Shown here in pieces: positions 10,147-18,035 of a stretch of 64,000 nucleotides of DNA. The DNA comes from Andalucia godoyi (taxonomy: Eukaryota; Discoba; Jakobea; Jakobida; Andaluciidae): the NCBI GenBank assembly GCA_009859145.1, contig VRVR01000020.1:186001-250000 (forward strand), written 5' to 3'. The stretch's first letter is position 1. Every line of letters starts with the position of its first letter. The translations under genes were made by a program, and so were the position numbers. Below the pieces are notes generated by a model. That model saw only the letters and a program-made list of their open reading frames with translations. It ran no database searches and was not told the DNA's origin.

Positions 10147-11736
10147 TTAGAAATATCGAGCAAAATCAACAGACTGCCAGTGAAGGCGAACAACCACGTC
10201 AATTGGGTAGACTTCCGTCTTTGATCGTGATGTGGAAACCGAAACACGGAATCGGAGGGTTGAAGCGGCAGACTCCACAGACAGCGACGACTTGGATCGA
10301 AAAATAACGTCCGAGTAGTTCCGATCTCCGCCTTCAACCCACAGTTGCCCAGTTTTGTCAAACACAGGAGGAGCATCCTTGCCGAAGCCGTCATCTGCGT
10401 GGACTGTCACAGCAACGGGCGGTGCGGTATAGTCGGAATTAGCAAGGTCGGAAAACACCAGAGAAAGAGGAAAATCGGGATCTGGATTTCGAACGCGGAC
10501 CTTGACACAATCTCGATGAGATCCTTCCGAGATGGCAGTAAACGAGGGAAGTCGCAGAGACGCATTCATAATGTTGGAAAACGACAGTGCCTTCGTCTTT
10601 TCATCCACGACAGGCTTGGACATAATTCGATTATTAGCTGGATCACGGTGGGCGCAGTACGCGTGTAATCTGCCGCAAACCGGTTTACACTCCGAAAGAG
10701 AAGATGGATAGAACGGAATTTGGGCGACGCTCTGCTGCACTGAAATCGCTGGGACCTTCCATTGAGGAATCTTGCTGAAGTCGACATCTGTTGCAGCTGG
10801 CAAAACACCTTCGAAGAGGGAACTCAGGGAAACGGAAGCTGGCTTCAGTGCCGGAGACGCGTTATTTTGCTCATTCACTTTGGTGTACAGGTGACGACAT
10901 ACCTGGCGATACCAGTCATGCGCCGGAGTCGACACAACGGAGGTGGCCATGGAAGTGAATAAACCGGTCGCTGTTTCTGAAGATGCAGAAGAGACCCAGC
11001 CACAGTGCAGGCATTTGAATTTACACGACGGGGGCTGGACATCATCCTTCTTCACCACAGACAGGACACCAAAACAGTTTGGGCATTCAAAGCTCGAGAC
11101 GGATTTTCCAATTCCTTTGGAGACATCCCCGGCCCCCGCATTCCAGTTCAGCATCTGCGGCTCCAGAACAAACTCCACTTCATCGACGACTGAAACGGGA
11201 GACACCAATTTGCTCGAGTACGACGAAAGATACAGAACATCAAGATTTGGCCACTCCAGCTGATCGCAAACGTACGAAACCTGCACGCTGCTGAGAGAAT
11301 GGTAATCAAAAGATCGAGATGAGATAAGTGCCTTGGCGTCTATAACTCCATAGAGAGTCGATCGGTCTTCCTGGTTTGAGTCTCTGGAAATTGCAACATA
11401 GGATGGCGGTTCGTGCAAATAAACACGAATGTTCGTCGTCGATTCGTACAAACTTCCCGATTCATCCTTTACTGTGGAAATGACGATGAACCGATCTCGG
11501 AGAGCTTCTTTAAAAGAACCCGAGGGACTCTTGGATGAAATTCGAATAACAGTGAACAATCCAGGATCAATGACTCCGGAAGGAACATCCAGAAAGAACC
11601 GCGCAGACGCCGAGCGGTCCGCACGAATCTTAAACATCAGCGGTGCGCTCCCGCGGTTCCACAACACCAAGTCATGGTGGAACGGTGAGTCGTGTTCCGA
11701 TGGAAGGTACAGCCCTGGAGGGAGCAGCGTCACCAT
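10147..11736 (-). CDS. MSP-domain / dynactin subunit 4 (p62)-like fusion protein
   Basis: One uninterrupted 529-residue frame. Residues 1-95 read as a major sperm protein (VAP-type) domain: LPPGLYLPSEHDSP, DLVLWNRGSAPLMFKI, DVPSGVIDPG and DRFIVIST. From about 150 the sequence follows dynactin p62: VLYLSSYSSKLVSP and VDEVEFV align with its first cysteine-rich motif, but the cysteines are Ser, Val, Leu or Met. The second, FECPNCFGVLS plus CKFKCLHCGW, is intact. The region RIMSKPVVDEKTKALSF and the following beta-rich domain match p62's C-terminal half. p62 sits at the pointed end of dynactin. The frame is also open to 11784; I take the ATG at 11736, directly before the MSP strand. The p62 identity is moderately certain, the fusion is seen directly. 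Confidence 0.68.
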   Translation of the reverse strand: MVTLLPPGLYLPSEHDSPFHHDLVLWNRGSAPLMFKIRADRSASARFFLDVPSGVIDPGLFTVIRISSKSPSGSFKEALRDRFIVISTVKDESGSLYESTTNIRVYLHEPPSYVAISRDSNQEDRSTLYGVIDAKALISSRSFDYHSLSSVQVSYVCDQLEWPNLDVLYLSSYSSKLVSPVSVVDEVEFVLEPQMLNWNAGAGDVSKGIGKSVSSFECPNCFGVLSVVKKDDVQPPSCKFKCLHCGWVSSASSETATGLFTSMATSVVSTPAHDWYRQVCRHLYTKVNEQNNASPALKPASVSLSSLFEGVLPAATDVDFSKIPQWKVPAISVQQSVAQIPFYPSSLSECKPVCGRLHAYCAHRDPANNRIMSKPVVDEKTKALSFSNIMNASLRLPSFTAISEGSHRDCVKVRVRNPDPDFPLSLVFSDLANSDYTAPPVAVTVHADDGFGKDAPPVFDKTGQLWVEGGDRNYSDVIFRSKSSLSVESAASTLRFRVSVSTSRSKTEVYPIDVVVRLHWQSVDFARYF

Positions 11737-11922
11737 GCTTCTTTCTTTTTTCTTCTTCTGGAACCGAAAACAATATGATGACACATAAAGAGTGAGTCAG
11801 AAAGCGCGTGAGGGAACCGAGTTCGATTCGCAGATGCTTCCGCAAGCTTCTCTCGAGCTTTCCTGCATGGGTGATGACTGCTAAGTGTGAACTCCTGAAC
11901 GCGCAACAGCGGAGCTCTGGAC

Positions 11923-11995
11923 GAGGCGTTAGCTCAGTTGGTAGAGTAGCGGTCTCCAAAACCGTTGGTCGGGGGTTCGATCCCCTCACGCCTCA
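11923..11995 (+). tRNA. tRNA-Trp (CCA anticodon)
   Basis: A 73-base cloverleaf. The acceptor stem GAGGCGT pairs with ACGCCTC, discriminator A. The A box is TTAGCTCAGTTGG, the anticodon stem GCGGT/ACCGT encloses loop CTCCAAA with anticodon CCA, and the T arm has GGGGGTTCGATCCCC. A T run follows directly, a typical RNA polymerase III stop. It has no intron. It lies between the divergent MSP/p62 and CSN1 genes. Confidence 0.97.
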
Positions 11996-12354
11996 TTTTT
12001 GCCTTTTTTTAATCCATTTATTTTTCCTTCAATGTCTTCCGCGCGTGCCTCACTTGATGCATCTCTCTTCACGCTCTCTTTGATCATCTTCCTCCTCTTT
12101 TTTGGGAGTGAATTGAATACGAGTTTTCTGGTTCTTGTGCAAAGTACACAAACCCAAATAATAGAAAATAGAAAAAGGAAAATAGAAAATAGAAAAAAGA
12201 AAAAAGGCCACATCACAACAGTAATCAAAACGAAAAAGAAGACACGTAAGCAAAGAAGGGAGAGAGGTGGAATAGAAAGAAGAACAAAAGTCGGCAAGAT
12301 AGCACATTCAAAAGGAAAGCAAGAAAAACAAGAAAGAAAAAAAGAGGAGGGAAA
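11996..12354. other. Intergenic region upstream of CSN1
   Basis: It begins with the T-rich terminator of the tRNA and ends in a purine-rich (AAAG/GAAA) stretch before the CSN1 ATG. AAAATAGAAA repeats lie near 12160-12200. No gene is seen. Confidence 0.6.
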
Positions 12355-13737
12355 ATGAGCACAAAAGTGGACAAGATTCCGTCGTCTGCGTTTGATGTTG
12401 AGCTTTATGCTTCTCAGTATACGGGCCGTGGTCTTGTTCTCCGGTTGGAGTATCTAGCGCGTCAGACGACCGATCCAGCGGTACGAATGGGTGCGTTACA
12501 GCTTGCCATCAAGGCGTGTTGCGTGGACTTTGAGCTTCTGGACACCAGGTGCTACAAAGAGCTGTATGATGTCCTGAGAAGCTCAGCATCCAGCATCCAC
12601 AGAGAGTCTGTGTCAATGATTTCAAGCAGTCCCAGACTGGCGCTGTTTACAAACTCGTTCAACCAAAGTTGGGTTGATGCGACCGATCGAAAGTTCAAGG
12701 ACCGGTCCGATGCTTTGAACGCGCAGCTGGTCCAATGCAAGGCGAATACGATTCGTGAATCAACGCGTGCTACCCTGTGCGATCTCTCAGAGCTGTTCTT
12801 TTCGCGAGGTGATCTGGATATGGCACTTTCACATTCTATTGGCTCGAAAGACTACTGCACGACCTCAAAGCATGTGTCAGACATGTGCATTTCCGTGATT
12901 GTCGCTGCCTTTTTGCACAAACAGTATGCTTTGGTGCTGAATTACGCACAGCGCGCCGAGCAAACACCCAACTTTGAGTCTGACAAGGTGTTGCTGAGCA
13001 AGGTCAAGGTCGCCTGTGGACTGGCGCTGATGAAATCGCACCGACTGAAGGATGCAGTCGTGAAATTCACGGAATGCTCTCCGGAAATGGGAGACTCATT
13101 CAACCAGATTGTTACAATGGCAGATGTTGGGCGCTATGCCGCACTATGCGGGTTGGCTGCCCTGAATCGACAGGAGCTGAACTCGATTGTTCGGTCCAAT
13201 ATTGGGTTCAAAGACTTCTTGGATGCTGCTCCGGAATGTCGAGACGCATTGAATGCATTTTACGTGTCTAATTTCTCCAAATGTTTCGCATTGCTTGACG
13301 GAATAGCCGCGGATCTGGCAGGCGACTACATGATTGGGGAGCTTATTTCCGGGTTGCTGACATCGATACGGCAGCGCGCGCTGCTGCAATACACAGTTCC
13401 GTACGAAACTCTGTTTATTGAGAAAATGGCAAACGTTTTCCAGTCGTCGAACGCGATGATCATTGATTCTTTATCTGAGCTGATTCGAACCGGTCAGATT
13501 TCAGCACGAATCGACCTCGAACGGCTTATTTTAGTCAAGCGAACGGTGGTGCAGAAGGACCAGAATCTCAAAGATGCGCTCAAACTAGAAGAAGAACTGA
13601 GAGACACGATCGTACTTGCTGCGCGCAGAAGGGAACTAGAGAACGCCGGCATTTGTGTCGTCGATCCTCGGAAAGAATCTGTCGCGGGCACGGAAGCAAG
13701 GGCATCTGCCGATTTCTATAGTGCTCGTGACTTTTAG
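12355..13737 (+). CDS. CSN1: COP9 signalosome complex subunit 1
   Basis: A 460-residue single-exon protein. The COP9 signalosome removes NEDD8 from cullins; subunit 1 is a scaffolding PCI-domain subunit. The N-terminal FDVELYASQYTGRGLVLRLEYLAR matches the family's 'YxxxYxGRxxxxRL' signature (about residues 13-36). A helical repeat region follows. The PCI part (about 290-420) includes FLDAAPECRDALNAFY and a winged-helix segment ending MIIDSLSELIRTGQISARID. The tail is short and polar. Confidence 0.92.
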   Translation: MSTKVDKIPSSAFDVELYASQYTGRGLVLRLEYLARQTTDPAVRMGALQLAIKACCVDFELLDTRCYKELYDVLRSSASSIHRESVSMISSSPRLALFTNSFNQSWVDATDRKFKDRSDALNAQLVQCKANTIRESTRATLCDLSELFFSRGDLDMALSHSIGSKDYCTTSKHVSDMCISVIVAAFLHKQYALVLNYAQRAEQTPNFESDKVLLSKVKVACGLALMKSHRLKDAVVKFTECSPEMGDSFNQIVTMADVGRYAALCGLAALNRQELNSIVRSNIGFKDFLDAAPECRDALNAFYVSNFSKCFALLDGIAADLAGDYMIGELISGLLTSIRQRALLQYTVPYETLFIEKMANVFQSSNAMIIDSLSELIRTGQISARIDLERLILVKRTVVQKDQNLKDALKLEEELRDTIVLAARRRELENAGICVVDPRKESVAGTEARASADFYSARDF

Positions 13738-13878
13738 AAGCCGGAGATGCCTTTTCCGCAGTATTTTTGTGCCTTTTCTTCTATACATTATTCTACTCTA
13801 TTCTTTTGGATTGCACCGTATCGCACTGAATGGTCTTGAGCTTGTGTACATGAATTTGTGGTAGCGCGGTTGACCTCT

Positions 13879-14232
13879 GCGCCTACATTATGCACTGAAC
13901 ATGCATATCTACGAATAGGCATGCATATTCAGTCTTGCATCCCGTTGCCGGGAAGGGGACAGGCCCCAACACGCCTCACGGCGCTCTTCAGATAAATGTT
14001 CCGCGCTCCGTTCCAATCTCGATCAATCGGTGAGCCACTTTCTCAGCGTGACGCGTTGTTCCTGAGAAGGGTGCATTTTGATTCTGACGGCCCTAGCAGC
14101 AGGCGCTTTCGTGTCCTCAGTTGCAGCGCGATTGATGCACCTGGAGATACGAGAGGAAGAGGCGGCAGGAAGACGGTGGGGTTTTGCGACTGCGACTGCG
14201 ACTGCGCCTGGTGCATCGTAGCAGAAAACCAA
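13879..14232 (-). pseudogene. Fanzor (eukaryotic TnpB-like) relic, copy 1: N- and C-termini joined by internal deletion
   Basis: Reading the minus strand, a segment ending at 14026 gives AVRIKMHPSQEQRVTLRKW (about 14035-14091), the N-terminal signature of TnpB/OrfB and Fanzor proteins. Immediately after, in another frame, comes IDRDWNGARNIYL (about 13990-14026), the last RuvC motif with its conserved Asp and Asn, running to a TGA at 13929-13931. The middle of the protein (most of RuvC and the zinc ribbon) is missing and the frame is broken, so the copy cannot code for an active nuclease. Downstream it keeps a GGGG(cctgt)CCCC hairpin and an 18-base element (13879-13896, minus) shared with copy 2. 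Confidence 0.75.
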
Positions 14233-14544
14233 GAGTTCTGCAAGAGACGGTCCCTGAGGCTTCTGCTTCGGGTTGGCTGCCCTGCGTGCTGGGGAGTGGA
14301 GATCGTGCCTTGGAAGTTCGCCTCTTGGCAGTGCGCTGAACGAATGATAGATGGCTACGCGTAAGCACGAATTCCCTGTGAAACAAACGTGCTAGTGTCG
14401 GCCAGTATTGACCGTGTCTGTTTATGGATACTTTTCCGTATGCATGACAATGACGTGTCATTATTCAACGGTGTGCAATTTTTTATTTTAATAATATTAT
14501 TTTTAATTTTAATTTTTTTTTTTGTGGGTATGGCGACGCGCTGC
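14233..14544. other. Intergenic region
   Basis: DNA between the Fanzor relic and the 3' end of the ketoacyl synthase gene. It is AT-rich, with T/A runs near 14485-14523. I see no further protein motif; the outer end of the element cannot be placed. Confidence 0.5.
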
Positions 14545-15998
14545 TTACTCTGGTTTCCCGAAGACCAGCGAGACGTTAACGCCCCCGAAGCCAAATGAGT
14601 TTTTGAGGATGTTCCGCAACGGACGATGTCGAGCTTCCTGCGTTGCAAACGGCAAGTTCACAACAGGATCCAAGTCGACCAAGTTTAGAGTAGGTGGCAC
14701 AAGATCGGTCGACAGCGACAACACACAAGCGACAGATTCCGCTCCCCCTGATGCACCGAGCATGTGCCCGAGAGCTCCCTTCAACGATGACACGAGTGGC
14801 TTTGCAGTTCGAGATTCATTTGCGAACAGCTTTTCGAGGTTCCTCGCTTCTACCGCATCACCGGCAGGCGTCGACGTTGCATGGGCATTCACGTAATCCA
14901 CTGAACCGGAAGAAATACTTGCCTGTCTCAAAGCATCTGCCATGCACCGATAGCTCGAAGGGCCGTTGGGCTTTGTGATGTGATGCGCATCGCAAGTCGC
15001 AGCATACCCTTTGATCTCTGCCAGAATTTCTGCGCCCCGTGCCTTTGCCCTTTCGTATTCCTCAAGCACGAGAATGCCTGCACCCTCGCTCATCACAAAC
15101 CCGTCGCGATTCTTGTCAAAGGGCCGTGATGCCTTTTCTGGTTCGTCGTTGTACTTTGTGGATAGAGCCTGCGCACGGCAAAACCCAGCGAAGGACACAG
15201 GCTCCGTTGCCGCTTCCGTTCCTCCACAAATCATGATATCTGCCATCCCCAGTCGAATGAAGTTGTACGAGTCTCCAATGGAATTCGCAGCGGATGCGCA
15301 TGCTGTCGACACGGCATGGCACGGACCTTCCAAACCGTATCGAATGGCAACGTGACCAGCAGCCAGGTTAATCAGCATCTTTGGAATAAAATACGGAGAT
15401 ATCCTTCCATATCTCTATAGTGACCGGCTCTTCGTTAGTGAGTTTTAGATCCATCCATTCATCCCGCACACGCACACACGAAGGGCCACAAAAAGAAGAA
15501 TACCGCAACAAACATACTTGGTTTGCCAGAATGTCAGAATTCGCGACAATTTCACCGATACCACCAATTCCAGATGCAATGGAAACCCCGGTTCTCTGTC
15601 TCAATCCTTCGTCTGTACGAAAATCATGTTCCACAAAACCTGCGCTTGCCACGGCCTCTGTCGCAGCGACCATGGCAAACTGGATAAACGGCGCCATCAT
15701 TCTTTCGTCCTAATCGCAACAAGCCAAGACAAGTAAGCAAAAGCAAACATATCAGTATGTGAAAAGAGTCACCGCCATTCTCAACAAAACATACAATGTA
15801 TGAATAACTGGATGGATTGAAGCCGAACTGGCCTTGTCGTGGAACGGATCCAGCAATCTTGCTCGGGAATTTGGAGCAGTCGAACGCACGAAGAGCCGTA
15901 ATTCCGCTCTGTCCGTCTTTCAGCTTTTGCCAAAACACATGTCTCCCAACTCCAAATGGTGACACACATCCAAGTCCAGTCACCACCACTCTTCTCAT
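14545..15998 (-). CDS. 3-oxoacyl-[acyl-carrier-protein] synthase II type (three exons)
   Basis: Exons 15998-15795, 15709-15518 and 15414-14545 join in phase to 421 residues, the usual size. Introns of 85 and 103 bases both begin GTATGT; the second has ACTAAC upstream of its acceptor. The enzyme condenses malonyl-ACP with acyl-ACP in type II (organellar) fatty acid synthesis. The N-terminus MRRVVVTGLGCVSPFG, active-site Cys in STACASAANS, and His residues in VNAHATSTPAGD and KGALGHMLGASGG are all present. Splice two restores RISPYFIPKMLINLAAGHVAIRYG. No organelle-targeting extension is seen on this start, and the frame upstream has no ATG. Confidence 0.93.
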
Positions 15999-16387
15999 CT
16001 CCCTCTCCTCTGGTCCTCTTCGTCCTCTGCCTTCCGCCTTCCCCACCCTGGAGGCTGTGGAATCGAAAGCTCTGAAGAACAAAGAAAAACAGCAATCGTC
16101 TTCGCCTTACGTACCGCAGTTTGGACACGGACTACGATCGGTGTTGCTTCATAGAGAAGAAAGCGCGAATCGGGATCTTTCTCATGCTGGACACTTCGAA
16201 GCACAACACAGACCACTCGGAAACTCCATATTGCGTTTCTTCTTCATCTTACTTTTTCTTTTTATTTTCTGAAAACGTTTTTCTTGTTTCTCTGACATAC
16301 GAGAGGAAAGAAGGGGGGAATAACAAAGGAAAAACAAATTTCACCGCTGATCGTGTGATCTGTCTTTCGCAGAGTTGAAATTTTTTC
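15999..16387. other. Divergent promoter region
   Basis: Upstream DNA of the ketoacyl synthase (minus) and the HAPSTR1-like gene (plus). No complete gene is seen. A possible very short leader intron on the minus strand was considered and rejected. Confidence 0.5.
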
Positions 16388-17431
16388 ATGGATTTCAAAA
16401 GAAGTGCTTTGAACGAGCATTTTGTGTCGACGGCAAATGCGCTGGCTGTTCTGTATCGGAAGGCTGTAGTGGTGGAGCGCGAAGGAATTTCACAAGGGAT
16501 AAGCTATGCACTTTCGCGACTTTCGCAAGTGTCGTTGAACGGGTCAAAAGGGCTTTCTGCTGAAGAAGTGCGATATTTAATGGAGGAGCTGCAAAAGGAA
16601 GCGAGGATTTCTTCCGAGTCCGTGTTTGGAGACGCGCCGTCGCAGTCGTCGGGGAGTACAGGGTCCGTCATACAGCCTTCCAACTCATTATCATTACCAT
16701 TGGCATTGCCATCGTCGTCATCATCTGCGTCTTCGCCTGGCGCGTCCTCTGGCGCATCATCTGCGTCCTCTGCGTCGCTTGCTGTTTCGACGAACGGTAG
16801 CGGTCATAATTCTAATCTCCACCCTCATCCTCACCCTCATCCTCACCCTCATCCTCACCATCATCCTCACCATCATCATCCTCACCATCATCATCACAAC
16901 AATCACAATGGCAATGGCAACACAAATCATAGTAACAATAACCACAGCAACAGTCACGGTCAAAATAATATGAATCGTATTGGTGGCGGTAGTGTTAGTA
17001 GTAGTATTAATAGTAATAGTAGTAATAGTAGTAATAGTAGCGGTGCTAGCGGTGCTAGTGGTGCTGAGGACGGTGGTATTAGCACGATTGAGAGTGTTAG
17101 TTCTGGGAATGTACATATGGGAAATCCACACCAATCCGTGCAATATGGATATCCACAGACGTTGCCGTTTGGAAGTTCCGGCCAGCCGTTTCAGGATCCG
17201 CTGTCCTCGTCCAACTCGTTTTCGCAGCAAGTGCACTATCATCAACAGATGCAGCAGACGCAACCGACGCAGCAGATGCAGCAGGGAATGAATGATGTTT
17301 TTGGAAACACATTTACGAGTAATCCTGCGCAGTTTGGATTTCCAATCAAGAGAAGACCGGAAGAAGACTTTGTGATGATGGACCAAGGAACCCCCCATCC
17401 CTTCTACGTGAAACGAGGAAGGTTTGGTTAA
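16388..17431 (+). CDS. HAPSTR1-like (UPF0472) protein with His-Pro repeat
   Basis: A 347-residue single-exon protein. The N-terminal 80 residues (HFVSTANALAVLYRKAV, then a helical stretch and LSAEEVRYLMEELQKEA) resemble the helical core of HAPSTR1/C16orf72, a nuclear stress-response adaptor of the HUWE1 ligase, where the pattern is 'FQxAATAVTxLYKES'. The middle is low complexity: Ser/Ala, a His-Pro repeat (about residues 143-170), then Asn/Ser and Gln/Met-rich tracts. The end has a basic KRR and KRGRFG. The match is by eye over a short region, so the family name is tentative. Confidence 0.6.
   Translation: MDFKRSALNEHFVSTANALAVLYRKAVVVEREGISQGISYALSRLSQVSLNGSKGLSAEEVRYLMEELQKEARISSESVFGDAPSQSSGSTGSVIQPSNSLSLPLALPSSSSSASSPGASSGASSASSASLAVSTNGSGHNSNLHPHPHPHPHPHPHHHPHHHHPHHHHHNNHNGNGNTNHSNNNHSNSHGQNNMNRIGGGSVSSSINSNSSNSSNSSGASGASGAEDGGISTIESVSSGNVHMGNPHQSVQYGYPQTLPFGSSGQPFQDPLSSSNSFSQQVHYHQQMQQTQPTQQMQQGMNDVFGNTFTSNPAQFGFPIKRRPEEDFVMMDQGTPHPFYVKRGRFG
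16817..16895 (+). repeat. CCTCAT/CATCAC coding repeat
   Basis: Tandem CCTCAT and CATCAC units encode alternating Pro-His and His runs in the HAPSTR1-like protein. Copy number is likely variable, and His-rich tracts often bind metals or drive condensates; that role is inference. Confidence 0.95.
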
Positions 17432-18035
17432 CACACAACTGTTCCAGTTCCATTCCGTGTCTTTTTCTTTTCTTTTTCCGCTGTCTATTATTACTATCTT
17501 CAACTGTAATGGTAACTTTTTAAACTTTCTTTAAAAGAAATGGAGAGAATAAGACGGAAAAATGCTGAGCCGCATGTCCAAGCCGTCATCATCTTTTGCT
17601 TCCCTTTAACTATGATCGTTATTCATCTCTTTCTTTCCTGAAAAATGTTCAAATGACAGATGCTTTTTTCACTTGCTGTAGTCGGACACAGAATTTCTTG
17701 AGGAGACACTCCCTCCCACTCAAGTCTTTTCGGACTGGAGGTTTCTCAGTGATTCCTCAGAACCCCACTAGGATGTCAGACGACGACGATGATGTTGTTG
17801 TCCAGTGTTTTCGTTCGACCTTTTCGCTTCCCTTCTTTTTCCTTCCAGATGACATTTCTTTTTTCTTTTTCTTCTTCTTCTTCTTCTTCTTCTTCTTCTT
17901 TTCGTTGTTTGGTTTACACACAATTATAATTGGAGTTGTTATACTTATACTTATAGTTATAGTTATAGTGGTTATATCTCCGAGTCTTCTGCTACTGTGG
18001 ACCACGATAGACAGACGGTTGAAGCTTGGAGAGAT
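17432..18035. other. Intergenic region with (TTC)n tract
   Basis: Upstream of the BTB-WD40 gene. It holds a pure (TTC)n run at about 17871-17900 and TATAGT/TATACT repeats near 17940-17970. A 147-codon open frame here is built from these repeats and is not called. Confidence 0.6.

Noticed and set aside
16072-16114. Possible 43-base leader intron upstream of the ketoacyl-ACP synthase (GTACGTAAGG...TTCTTCAG)
   Set aside because: Much shorter than the other introns here, and no upstream ATG is in frame with the coding exon; a TAG blocks it.
16817-16895. CRISPR-like regular repeat
   Set aside because: These are coding CCTCAT/CATCAC units without spacers, in a eukaryotic gene.
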